From: Megachile rotundata
Taxonomy: Eukaryota; Arthropoda; Insecta; Hymenoptera; Megachilidae
Direction: 5' to 3'
Assembly (NCBI RefSeq): GCF_050947335.1
Contig: NW_027473315.1
Location: 1,240,001 to 1,304,000 of the forward strand
DNA: 64,000 bases
In this document: positions 1-11,808 of the stretch, one piece after another
Layout of the letters: the number at the start of each line of letters is the position of its first letter
Numbering within the stretch: the first letter of the stretch is position 1
The notes under the pieces: generated by a model
Seen by the model: only the letters and a program-made list of their open reading frames with translations
What the model was told of the DNA's origin: nothing
Databases searched by the model: none
Program-made: the position numbers and the translations under genes

Positions 1-1477
1 TTGTATGATTGTGATTGTATGATTGTGATTGTATAGTAGTAATTGTATGATTGTCTTCGTATGATTGTGATCGTATGATTGTGATTGTATGATTGTGATT
101 GTATGATTGTGATTGTATGATTGTGATTGTATCATTGTGATTGTATGATTGTGATCATATGATTGTGATTGTATGATTGTGATTGTATGATTGTGATTGT
201 ATGATTGTGATTGTATGATTGTTTTTGTATGATTGTGATTGTATGATTGTGATTGTATGATTGTTATTGTATGATTGTTATTGTATGATTGTGATTGTAT
301 GATTGTGATTGTATGATTGTGATTGTATGATTGTGAATGTATGATTGTGATTGTATGATTGTGATTGTATGATTGTGATTGTATGATTGTTTTTGTATGA
401 TTGTGATTGTATAGTAGTAATTGTATGATTGTCATCGTATGATTGTGATTGTATGATTGTTTTTGTATGATTGTGATTGTATAGTAGCAATTGTATGATT
501 GTCTTCGTATGATTGTGATCGTATGATTGTGATTGTATGATTGTGATTGTATGATTGTGATTGTATGATTGTGATTGTATCATTGTGATTGTATGATTGT
601 GATCATATGATTGTGATTGTATGATTGTGATTGTATGATTGTTTTTGTATGATTGTGATTGTATGATTGTGATTGGATGATTGTGATTGTATGATTGTGA
701 TTGTATGATTGTGATTGTATGATTGTGATTGTATGATTGTGATTGTATGATTGTGATTGTATGATTGTGATTGTATGATTGCGATAGTATGATTGCGATT
801 GTATGATTGTGATTGTATGATTGTGATTGTATGATTGTGATTGTATGATTGTGATTGTATGATTGTGATTGTATGATTGTGATTGTATGATTGTGATTGT
901 ATCATTGTGATTGTATGATTGTGATCGTATGATTGTGATTGTATGATGGTGATTGTATGATTGTTTTTGTATGATTGTGATTGTATGATTGTGATTGTAT
1001 GATTGTGATTGTATGATTGTGATTGTATGATTGTGATTGTATGATTGTGATTGTATGATTGTGATTGTATGATTGTGATTGTATGATTGTGATTGTATGA
1101 TTGTGATTGTATGATTGCGATAGTATGATTGTGATTGTATGATTGTGATTGTATGATTGTGATTGTATGATTGTGATTGTATCATTGTGATTGTATGATT
1201 GTGATCATATGATTGTGATTGTATGATTGTGATTGTATGATTGTTTTTGTATGATTGTGATTGTATGATTGTGATTGTATGATTGTGATTGTATGATTGT
1301 GGTTGTATGATTGTGATTGTATTATTGTGATTGTATGATTGTGATTGTATGATTGTGATTGTATGATTGCGATAGTATGATTGTGATTGTATGATTGTGA
1401 TTGTATGATTGTGACTGTATGATTGCGATAGTATGATTGTGATTGTATGATTGTGAATGTATGATTGTGATTGTATG
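1..1477 (+). repeat. Near-canonical array segment with paired TAG-marker units
   Basis: Mostly canonical 14-mers. Markers TAGTAGTAATTG near 411 and TAGTAGCAATTG near 481 lie 70 bp (five units) apart, each followed by a CATCG or CTTCG unit. The word pair TATCATTG then GATCATATG recurs near 130-160 and 590-610, with TATCATTG again near 900 and 1180. No gene or unique sequence is present. Confidence 0.9.
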
Positions 1478-2420
1478 ATAGTGATTGTGTGATTCTGATT
1501 GTATGATTGTTTTTGTATGATTGTGATTGTATAGTAGTAATTGTATGATTGTCATCGTATGATTGTGATTGTATGATTGTGATTGTATCATTGTGATTGA
1601 ATGATTGTGAGCGTATGATTGTGAGTGTATGATTGTGATTGTATGATTGCTTTTGTATGATTGTGATTGTATGATTGTGATCGTACGATTGTGATCGTAT
1701 GATTGTGATTGTATGATTGTGATCGTTTGATTGTGGTTGTATAATTATGGTTCTATTGTTGTGATTGTATGATTGTTCTTGTATGATTATGATCATATGA
1801 TTGTAATTGCATGATTGTGATTGTATGATTGTGATTGTATGATTGTGATTGTATGATTGTGATTGTATGATTGCGATAGTATGATTGTGATTGTATGATT
1901 GTGATTGTATGATTGTGATTGTATGATTGTGATTGTATGATTGCGATAGTATGATTGTGATTGTATGATTGTGATTGTATGATTGTGATTGTACGATTGT
2001 GATTGTATGATTGTGATTGTATGATTGTGATTGTATGATTGTTTTTGTATGATTGTGATTGTATAGTAGTAATTGTATGATTGTCATCGTATGATTGTCA
2101 TTGTATGATTGTGATTTTATCATTGTGATTGAATGATTGTGAGTGTATGATTGCGATTGTATGATTGCGATCGTATGATTGTGATTGTATTATTGTGGTT
2201 GTATGATTGTGATTGTATGATTGTGATTGTATGATTGTGATTGTATGATTGCGATAGTATGATTGTGATTGTATGATTGTGATTGTATGATTGTTTTTGT
2301 ATGATTGTGATTGTATGATTGCGATTGTATGATTGTGATTGTATGATTGTTTTTGTATGATTGTGATTGTATAGTAGTAATTGTATGATTGTCATCGTTG
2401 ATTGTGATTGTACGATTGTT
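1478..2420 (+). repeat. Block B copy 1 (related to 16.69-17.63 kb)
   Basis: Begins near the word GATAGTG then GTGTGATTCTG, contains cassette C (1679-1813), and ends in a run with GATTGAATG, GAGTGTATG, GCGATCG and TATTATTGTGG. The same order appears at about 16,690-17,630, displaced by 15,217-15,231 bp, with one 14-bp unit difference between them. The tail (about 2100-2260) also recurs at 17,330, 18,940 and 27,480. A 1-bp deletion at about 2397 (CATCGTTGATTG for CATCGTATGATTG) is unique to this region. Confidence 0.85.
1679..1813 (+). repeat. Cassette C, copy 1 of 12
   Basis: A run of about ten units with unusually dense substitutions: GATCGTACG at the left, then GATCGTTTG, GGTTGTATAATTATGG, TTCTATT, GTTCTTG, GATTATGATC, and AATTGCATG at the right. 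The same substitutions in the same order recur 12 times in the window with the same 135-bp span, so they descend from one ancestral segment. This copy uniquely reads TTCTATTGTTG instead of TTCTATTATTG. The right half is shared with cassette F. No function is visible. Confidence 0.92.
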
Positions 2421-3851
2421 TTTGTATGATTGTGATTGTATAGTAGTAATTGTATGATTGACTTCGTATGATTGTGATCGTATGATTGTGATTGTATGAT
2501 TGTGATTGTATGATTGTTTTTGTATGATTGTGATTGTATAGTAGCAATTGTATGATTGTCATCGTATGATTGTGATTGTATGATTGTTTTTGTATGATTG
2601 TGATTGTATAGTAGTAATTGTATGATTGTCTTCGTATGATTGTGATCGTATGATTCTGATTGTATGATTGTGATTGTATGATTGTGATTGTATGATTGTG
2701 ATTGTATTATTGTGATTGTATGATAGTGATTGTATGATTGTGATTGTATGATTGTGATTGTATGATTGTGATTGTATGATTGTGATTGCATGATTGTGAT
2801 TGAATGATTGTGATTGTATGATTGTGATTGTACGATTGTGATTGTATGATTGCGATAGTATGATTGTGATTGTATGATTGTGTTTGTATGATTGTGATTG
2901 TATAGTAGTAATTGTATGATTGTCTTCGTATGATTGTGATCGTATGATTGTGATTGTATGATTGTTTTTGTATGATTGTGGTTGTATAGTAGTAATTGTA
3001 TGATTGTCTTCGTATGATTGTGATCGTATGATTGTGATTGTATGCTTGTGATTGTATGATTGTGATTGCATGATTGTGATTGAATGATTGTGATTGTATG
3101 ATTGTGATTGTACGATTGTGATTGTATGATTGCGATAGTATGATTGTGATCATATGATTGTGATTTTATGATTGTGATTGTATGATTGTTTTTGTATGAT
3201 TGTGATTGTATGATTGTGATTGTATGATTGTGATTGTATGATTGTGATTGTATGATTGTGATTGTATTATTGTGATTGTATGATTGTGATTGTATGATTG
3301 TGATTGTATGATTGCGATAGTATGATTGTGATTGTATGGTTGTGATTGTATGATTGTGATTGTATGATTGCGATCGTATGATTGTGATTGTATGATTGTG
3401 ATTGTATGATTGTGATTGTATAATTGTGATTGTATGATTGAGATTGTATGATTGTGATTGTATTATTGTGATTGTATGATTGTGATTGTATGATTGTGAT
3501 TGTATGATTGTGAATGTATGATTGTGATTGTATGATAGTGATTGTGTGATTCTGATTGTATGATTGTTTTTGTATGATTGTGATTGTATAGTAGTAATTG
3601 TATGATTGTCATCGTATGATTGTGATTGTATGATTGTTTTTGTATGATTGTGATTGTATAGTAGTAATTGTATGATTGTCTTCGTATGATTGTGATCGTA
3701 TGATAGTGATTGTATGATTGTGATTGTATGATTGTGATTGTATGATTGTGATTGTATGATTGTGATTGTATGATTGTGATTGTATGATTGTGATTGTATG
3801 ATTGTGATTGTATGATTGTGATTGTATGATTGTGATTGTATCATTGTGATT

Positions 3852-3988
3852 GCATGATTGTTTTTGTATGATTGTGATTTCATGATTGTGATTGTATGAT
3901 TGTGCCTGTATGATTGTGATGGTATGATTGTGATTGTATGATTGCGATTGTATGATTGCAATTTTATGAGTGTGACTATATGATTATG
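3852..3988 (+). repeat. Cassette D, copy 1 of 10
   Basis: Ordered rare words: GCATGATTGTTTTTG, GATTTCATG, GTGCCTGTATG, GATGGTATG, GCGATTG, GCAATTTTATGAG, then a TATATG unit and GATTATG. The order and 137-bp span recur ten times. Here the penultimate word is GTGACTATATG where most copies read GTGATTATATG. The GCC is one of very few CC dinucleotides in the array. The origin is one amplified ancestral segment; no function can be assigned. Confidence 0.92.
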
Positions 3989-4079
3989 ATTGTATGATTG
4001 TGATTGTATGATTGTTTTTGTATGATTGTGATTGTATGATTGTGATTGTATGATTGTGATTGCATGATTGTGGTTGTAT

Positions 4080-4150
4080 GATTATGGTTCTATTATTGTG
4101 ATTGTATGATTTTTCTTGTATGATTATGATCGTATGATTGTAATTGCATG
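4080..4150 (+). repeat. Cassette F, copy 1 of 7
   Basis: GATTATGGTTCTATT, then a TTTTTCTTG unit, GATTATGATCG and AATTGCATG. It lies exactly 122 bp after the GCAATTTTATGAG word of cassette D, a spacing kept in six D-F pairs. Its right half is nearly identical to the right half of cassette C, so C and F share an ancestor. Confidence 0.9.
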
Positions 4151-4799
4151 ATTGTGATTGTATGATTGTGATTGTATGATTGTGATTGTATGATTGTGAT
4201 TATATGATTGCGATAGTATGATTGTGACTGTATGATTGTGATTGTATGATTGTGATTGTATGATTGTGATTGTATTATTGTGATTGTATGATTGTGATTG
4301 TATGACTGCGATAGCATGATTGTGATTGTATGTTTGTGATTGTATGATTGTGATTGTATGATTGAGATTGTATGATTGTGATATTATTATTGTGATTGTG
4401 TGATTGTGATTGTATGATTGTTATTGTATGATTGTGAATGTATGATTGTGATTGTATGATTGTGATTGTATGATTGAGATTGTATGATTGTTTTCGTATG
4501 ATTGTGATTGTATGATTGAGATTGTATGATTGTTTTCGTATGATTGTGATTGTATAGTAGTAATTGTATGATTGTCATCATATGATTGTGATTGTATGAT
4601 TGTTTTTGTATGATTGTGATTGTATAGTAGTAATTGTATGATTGTCTTCGTATGATTGTGATCGTATGATTGTGATCGTATGATTGTGATTGTATGATTG
4701 TGATTGTATCATTGTGATTGAATGATTGTGAGCGTATGATTGTGAGTGTATGATTGTGATTGTATGATTGTTTTTGTATGATTGTGATTGTATGATTGT

Positions 4800-4934
4800 G
4801 ATCGTACGATTGTGATCGTATGATTGTGATTGTATGATTGTGATCGTTTGATTGTGGTTGTATAATTATTGTTCTATTATTGTGATTCTATGATTGTTCT
4901 TGTATGATTATGATCGTATGATTGTAATTGCATG
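4800..4934 (+). repeat. Cassette C, copy 2 of 12 (TTGTTC subtype)
   Basis: Same ordered words as the copy at 1679, but with ATAATTATTGTTC in place of ATAATTATGGTTC. This subtype is shared with the copies at 8720, 11674, 15160, 22762 and 24792 and marks one lineage. Confidence 0.9.
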
Positions 4935-5999
4935 ATTGTGATTGTATGATTGTGATTGTATGATTGTGATTGTATGATTGTGATTGTATGATTGTGATTG
5001 TATGGTTGTGATTGTATGATTGCGATAGTATGATTGCGATTGTATGATTGTGATTGTATGATTGTGATTGTATGATTGTGATTGTATGATTGTGATTGTA
5101 TGATTGTGATTGTATGATTGTGATTGTATGATTGTGATTGTATTATTGTGATTGTATGATTGCGATAGTATGATTGTGATTGTACGATTGTGATTGTATG
5201 ATTGTCTTCGTATGATTGTGATCGTATGATTGTGATTGTATGATTGTGATTGTATGATTGTGATTGTATGATTGTGATTGTATCATTGTGATTGTATGAT
5301 TGTGATCATATGATTGTGATTGTATGATTGTGATTGTATGATTGTTTTTGTATGATTGTGATTGTATAGTAGTAATTGTATGATTGTCATCGTATGATTG
5401 TGATTGTATGATTGTTTTTGTATGATTGTGATTGTATAGTAGTAATTGTATGATTGTCTTCGTATGATTGTGATCGTATGATTGTGATTGTATGATTGTG
5501 ATTGTATGATTGTGATTGTATGATTGTGATTGTATCATTGTGATTGTATGATTGTGATCATATGATTGTGATTGTATGATTGTGATTGTATGATTGTTTT
5601 TGTATGATTGTGATTGTATGATTGTGATTGCATGATTGTGATTGTATGATTGTGATTGTATTATTGTGATTGTATGATTGTGATTGTATGATTGTGATTG
5701 TATGATTGCGATAGTATGATTGTGATTGTATGATTGTGATTGTATGATTGTGATTGTATGATTGAGATTGTATGATTGTGATTGTATGATTGTGATTGTA
5801 TGATTGAGATTGTATGATTGTGATTGTATGATTGTGATTGTATGATTGTGATTGTATGATTCTGAATGTATGATTGTGATTGTATGATTGTGATTGTATG
5901 ATTGTGATTGTATGATTGTTTTTGTATGATTGTGATTGTATAGTAGTAATTGTATGATTGTCATCGTATGATTGTGATTGTATGATTGTGATTGTATGA

Positions 6000-7639
6000 T
6001 TGTGATCGTATAATTGTGATTGTATGATTGTGATTGTATGATTGTGATTGTATGATTGTGACTGTATCATTGCGATTGTATGATTGTGATCATATGATTG
6101 TGATTGTATGATTGTGATTGTATGATTGTTTTTGTATGATTGTGATTGTATGATTGTGATTGTATGATTGTGATTGTATAGTAGTAATTGTATGATTGTC
6201 TTCGTATGATTGTGATCGTATGATTGTGATTGTATGATTGCGATTGTATGATTGTGATTGTATGATTGTGATTGTATCATTGTGATTGTATGATTGTGAT
6301 CATATGATTGTGATTGTATGATTGTGATTGTATGATTGTTTTTGTATGATTTTGACTGTATGATTGTTTTTGTATGATTCTGATTGTATGATTGTGATTG
6401 TATGATTGTGATAGTATGATTGTGATTGTATGATTGTGATTGTATGATTGCGATAGTATGATTGTGATTGTATGATTGTGATTGTATCATTGCGACAGTA
6501 TGATTGTGATTGTATGATTGTGATTGTATTATTGTGATTGTATGATTGTGATTGTATGATTGTGATTGTATGATTGCGATAGTATGATTGTGATTGTATG
6601 ATTGTGATTGTATGATTGTGATTGTATGATTGCGATAGTATGATTGTGATTGTATCATTGTGATTGCATGATTGTTTTTGTATGATTGTGATTTCATGAT
6701 TGTGATTGTATGATTGTGCCTGTATGATTGTGATGGTATGATTGTGATTGTATGATTGCGATTGTATGATTGCAATTTTATGAGTGTGATTATATGATTA
6801 TGATTGTATGATTGTGATTGTATGATTGTTTTTGTATGATTGTGATTGTATGATTGTGATTGTATGATTGTCATTGTATGATTGCGATAGTATGATTGGG
6901 ATTGTATGATTGTGATTGTATGTTTGCGATTGTATGATTGAGATTGTATGATTGTGATTGTATTATTGTGATTGTATGATTGTGATTGTATGATTGTGAT
7001 TGTATGATTGTCATTGTATGATTGTGATTGTATCATTGTGATTGTAAGATTGTGATCATATGATTGTGATTGTATGATTGTGATTGTATGATTGTTTTTG
7101 TATGATTGTGATTGTATGATTGTGATTGTATGATTGTGATTGTATGATTGTGATTGTATGATTGTGATTGTATGATTGTGATTGTATTATTGTGATTGTA
7201 TGATTGTGATTGTATGATTGTGATTGTATGATTGCGATAGTATGATTGTGATTGTATGATTGTGATTGTATGATTGTGATTGTATGATTGCGATAGTATG
7301 ATTGTGATTGTATGATTGTGATTGTATGATTGTGATTGTATAATTGTGATTGTATGATTGAGATTGTATGATTGTGATTGTATTATTGTGATTGTATGAT
7401 TGTGATTGTATGATTGTGATTGTATGATTGTGAATGTATGATTGTGATTGTATGATAGTGATTGTGTGATTCTGATTGTATGATTGTTTTTGTATGATTG
7501 TGATTGTATAGTAGTAATTGTATGATTGTCGTCGTATGATTGTGATTGTATGATTGTTTTTGTATGATTGTGATTGTATAGTAGTACTTGTATGATTGTC
7601 TTCGTATGATTGTGATCGTATGATAGTGATTGTATGATT
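6000..7639 (+). repeat. Array segment with a lone D cassette
   Basis: Near-canonical units and TAG markers, then a D cassette at 6666-6802 that is not followed by F at the usual 122 bp. GATAG-GTGTGATTCTG with paired TAG markers follows near 7454. The second TAG marker carries a private change, TAGTACTTG, near 7585. No gene is present. Confidence 0.85.
6666..6802 (+). repeat. Cassette D, copy 2 of 10
   Basis: All D words are present in order with the GCAATTTTATGAG word at 6772. The F cassette is absent downstream, replaced by ordinary units, so an exchange or deletion occurred within 122 bp to the right. Confidence 0.9.
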
Positions 7640-7785
7640 GTGATTGTATGATTGTGATTGTATGATTGTGATTGTATGATTGTGATTGTATGATTGTGAT
7701 TGTATGATTGTGATTGTATGATTGTGATTGTATGATTGTGATTGTATGATTGTGATTGTATGATTGTGATTGTATCATTGTGATT

Positions 7786-7922
7786 GCATGATTGTTTTTG
7801 TATGATTGTGATTTCATGATTGTGATTGTATGATTGTGCCTGTATGATTGTGATGGTATGATTGTGATTGTATGATTGCGATTGTATGATTGCAATTTTA
7901 TGAGTGTGATTATATGATTATG
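7786..7922 (+). repeat. Cassette D, copy 3 of 10
   Basis: Complete D word order, with the GCAATTTTATGAG word at 7892 and the F cassette 122 bp downstream. Confidence 0.9.
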
Positions 7923-8719
7923 ATTGTATGATTGTGATTGTATGATTGTTTTTGTATGATTGTGATTGTATGATTGTGATTGTATGATTGTGATTGCATG
8001 ATTGTGGTTGTATGATTATGGTTCTATTATTGTGATTGTATGATTTTTCTTGTATGATTATGATCGTATGATTGTAATTGCATGATTGTGATTGTATGAT
8101 TGTGATTGTATGATTGTGATTGTATGATTGTGATTATATGATTGCGATAGTATGATTGTGACTGTATGATTGTGATTGTATGATTGTGATTGTATTATTG
8201 TGATTGTATGATTGTGATTGTATGACTGCGATAGCATGATTGTGATTGTATGTTTGTGATTGTATGATTGTGATTGTATGATTGAGATTGTATGATTGTG
8301 ATTGTATTATTGTGATTGTGTGATTGTGATTGTATGATTGTTATTGTATGATTGTGAATGTATGATTGTGATTGTATGATTGTGATTGTATGATTGAGAT
8401 TGTATGATTGTTTTCGTATGATTGTGATTGTATGATTGAGATTGTATGATTGTTTTCGTATGATTGTGATTGTATAGTAGTAATTGTATGATTGTCATCA
8501 TATGATTGTGATTGTATGATTGTTTTTGTATGATTGTGATTGTATAGTAGTAATTGTATGATTGTCTTCGTATGATTGTGATCGTATGATTGTGATCGTA
8601 TGATTGTGATTGTATGATTGTGATTGTAGCATTGTGATTGAATGATTGTGAGCGTATGATTGTGAGTGTATGATTGTGATTGTATGATTGTTTTTGTATG
8701 ATTGTGGTTGTATGATTGT

Positions 8720-8854
8720 GATCGTACGATTGTGATCGTATGATTGTGATTGTATGATTGTGATCGTTTGATTGTGGTTGTATAATTATTGTTCTATTAT
8801 TGTGATTGTATGATTGTTCTTGTATGATTATGATCGTATGATTGTAATTGCATG
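8720..8854 (+). repeat. Cassette C, copy 3 of 12 (TTGTTC subtype)
   Basis: Left flank carries TAGCATTG near 8628, a private change shared only with the tandem twin near 11582, and GATTGAATG, GAGCG and GAGTG units. The body matches the copy at 4800. Confidence 0.9.
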
Positions 8855-10739
8855 ATTGTGATTGTATGATTGTGATTGTATGATTGTGATTGTATGATTG
8901 TGATTGTATGATTGTGATTGTATGGTTGTGATTGTATGATTGCGATAGTATGATTGCGATTGTATGATTGTGATTGTATGATTGTGATTGTATGATTGTG
9001 ATTGTATGATTGTGATTGTATGATTGTGATTGTATGATTGTGATTGTATGATTGTGTTTGTATTATTGCGATTGTATGATTGCGATAGTATGATTGTGAT
9101 TGTACGATTGTGATTGTATGATTGTCTTCGTATGATTGTGATCGTATGATTGCGATTGTATGATTGTGATTGTATGATTGTGATTGTATCATTGTGATTG
9201 TATGATTGTGATCATATGATTGTGATTGTATGATTGTGATTGTATGATTGTTTTTGTATGATTGTGATTGTATAGTAGTAATTGTATGATTGTCATCGTA
9301 TGATTGTGATTGTATGATTGTTTTTGTATGATTGTGATTGTATAGTAGTAATTGTATGATTGTCTTCGTATGATTGTGATCGTATGATTGTGATTGTATG
9401 ATTGTGATTGTATGATTGTGATTGTATGATTGTGATTGTATCATTGTGATTGTATGATTGTGATCATATGATTGTGATTGTATGATTGTGATTGTATGAT
9501 TGTTTTTGTATGATTGTGATTGTATGATTGTGATTGTATGATTGTGATTGTATGATTGTGATTGTATTATTGTGATTGTATGATTGTGATTGTATGATTG
9601 TGATTGTATGATTGCGATAGTATGATTGTGATTGTATGATTGTGATTGTATGACTGTGATTGTATGATTGAGATTGAATGATTGTGATTGTATGATTGTG
9701 ATTGTATGATTGAGATTGTATGATTGTGATTGTATTATTGTGATTGTATGATTGTGATTGTATGATTGTGATTGTATGATTCTGAATGTATGATTGTGAT
9801 TGTATGATTGTGATTGTATGATTGTGATTGTATGATTGTTTTTGTATGATTGTTATTGTATAGTAGTAATTGTATGATTGTCATCGTATGATTGTGATTG
9901 TATGATTGTTTTTGTATGATTGTGATCGTATGATTGTGATTGTATGATTGTGATTGTATGATTGTGATCGTATGATTGTGATTGTATGATTGTGATTGTA
10001 TGATTGTGATTGTATGATTGTGATTGTATGATTGTTTTTGTATGATTGTGATTGTATGATTGTGATTGTATGATTGTGATTGTATGATTGTGATTGTATG
10101 ATTGCGATTGTATTATTGTGATTGTATGATTGTGATTGTATGATTGTGATTGTATGATTGTGATTGTATGATTGTGATTGTATGATTGTGATTGTATGAT
10201 TGTGAATGTATGATTGTGATTGTATGATTGTGATTGTATGATTGTGATTGTATGATTGTTTTTGTATGATTGTGATTGTATAGTAGTAATTGTATGATTG
10301 TCATCGTATGATTGTGATTGTATGATTGTTTTTGTATGATTGTGATTGTATAGTAGCAATTGTATGATTGTCTTCGTATGATTGTGATCGTATGATTGTG
10401 ATTGTATGATTGTGATTGTATGATTGTGATTGTATGATTGTGCTTGTATCATTGTGATTGTATGATTGTGATCATATGATTGTGATTGTATGATTGTTTT
10501 TGTATGATTGTGATTGTATGATTGTGATTGTATGATTGTGATTGTATGATTGTTTTTGTATGATTGTTTTTGTATGATTGTGATTGTATGATTGTGATTG
10601 TATGATTGTGATTGTATGATTGTGATTGTATGATTGTGATTGTATGATTGTGATTGTATGATTGTGATTGTATGATTGTGATTGTATGATTGTGATTGTA
10701 TGATTGTGATTGTATGATTGTGATTGTATCATTGTGATT

Positions 10740-10876
10740 GCATGATTGTTTTTGTATGATTGTGATTTCATGATTGTGATTGTATGATTGTGCCTGTATG
10801 ATTGTGATGGTATGATTGTGATTGTATGATTGCGATTGTATGATTGCAATTTTATGAGTGTGATTATATGATTATG
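10740..10876 (+). repeat. Cassette D, copy 4 of 10
   Basis: Twin of the copy at 7786 at +2,954 bp, again with F 122 bp downstream of its GCAATTTTATGAG word. Confidence 0.9.
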
Positions 10877-11673
10877 ATTGTATGATTGTGATTGTATGAT
10901 TGTTTTTGTATGATTGTGATTGTATGATTGTGATTGTATGATTGTGATTGCATGATTGTGGTTGTATGATTATGGTTCTATTATTGTGATTGTATGATTT
11001 TTCTTGTATGATTATGATCGTATGATTGTAATTGCATGATTGTGATTGTATGATTGTGATTGTATGATTGTGATTGTATGATTGTGATTATATGATTGCG
11101 ATAGTATGATTGTGACTGTATGATTGTGATTGTATGATTGTGATTGTATTATTGTGATTGTATGATTGTGATTGTATGACTGCGATAGCATGATTGTGAT
11201 TGTATGTTTGTGATTGTATGATTGTGATTGTATGATTGAGATTGTATGATTGTGATTGTATTATTGTGATTGTGTGATTGTGATTGTATGATTGTTATTG
11301 TATGATTGTGAATGTATGATTGTGATTGTATGATTGTGATTGTATGATTGAGATTGTATGATTGTTTTCGTATGATTGTGATTGTATGATTGAGATTGTA
11401 TGATTGTTTTCGTATGATTGTGATTGTATAGTAGTAATTGTATGATTGTCATCATATGATTGTGATTGTATGATTGTTTTTGTATGATTGTGATTGTATA
11501 GTAGTAATTGTATGATTGTCTTCGTATGATTGTGATCGTATGATTGTGATCGTATGATTGTGATTGTATGATTGTGATTGTAGCATTGTGATTGAATGAT
11601 TGTGAGCGTATGATTGTGAGTGTATGATTGTGATTGTATGATTGTTTTTGTATGATTGTGGTTGTATGATTGT

Positions 11674-11808
11674 GATCGTACGATTGTGATCGTATGATTG
11701 TGATTGTATGATTGTGATCGTTTGATTGTGGTTGTATAATTATTGTTCTATTATTGTGATTGTATGATTGTTCTTGTATGATTATGATCGTATGATTGTA
11801 ATTGCATG
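11674..11808 (+). repeat. Cassette C, copy 4 of 12 (TTGTTC subtype)
   Basis: Twin of the copy at 8720 at +2,954 bp; same flanks and same subtype. Confidence 0.9.

Larger units (their letters stand above)
3300..6000 (+). repeat. Older copy of the block doubled at 7.6-13.5 kb
   Basis: Landmarks match those at about 7,220-9,920 at a displacement of 3,906-3,934 bp (279-281 units): GATAG-GTGTGATTCTG (3534 and 7454), cassettes D (3958 and 7892) and F (4080 and 8014), TGTTTG (4331 and 8251), cassette C (4862 and 8782) and TCTGAATG (5861 and 9781). The displacement changes only in 14-bp steps, so single units were gained or lost since divergence. This copy is clearly more divergent than the two tandem copies are from each other. 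Confidence 0.88.
7640..10593 (+). repeat. 2954-bp tandem block, copy 1
   Basis: First copy of a 2,954-bp (211-unit) tandem duplication. It contains D (7786-7922), F (8014-8084) and C (8720-8854), then TAG-marker pairs. Compared with the next copy I noticed only one difference, C at about 10443 against A at about 13397, across the regions read closely. The left edge is placed after the CTTCG unit near 7,601-7,616, where the two stop matching; canonical units make it uncertain by tens of bases. Confidence 0.92.

Noticed and set aside
2120..3961. 613-residue minus-strand open reading frame, and the many similar ones (577, 494, 492 and 478 residues)
   Set aside because: They are translations of the 14-bp unit with variants, equally open in all three minus frames, with starts and stops created by the TCAT-type words. 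There is no domain, no non-repeat N- or C-terminus, and no promoter context.
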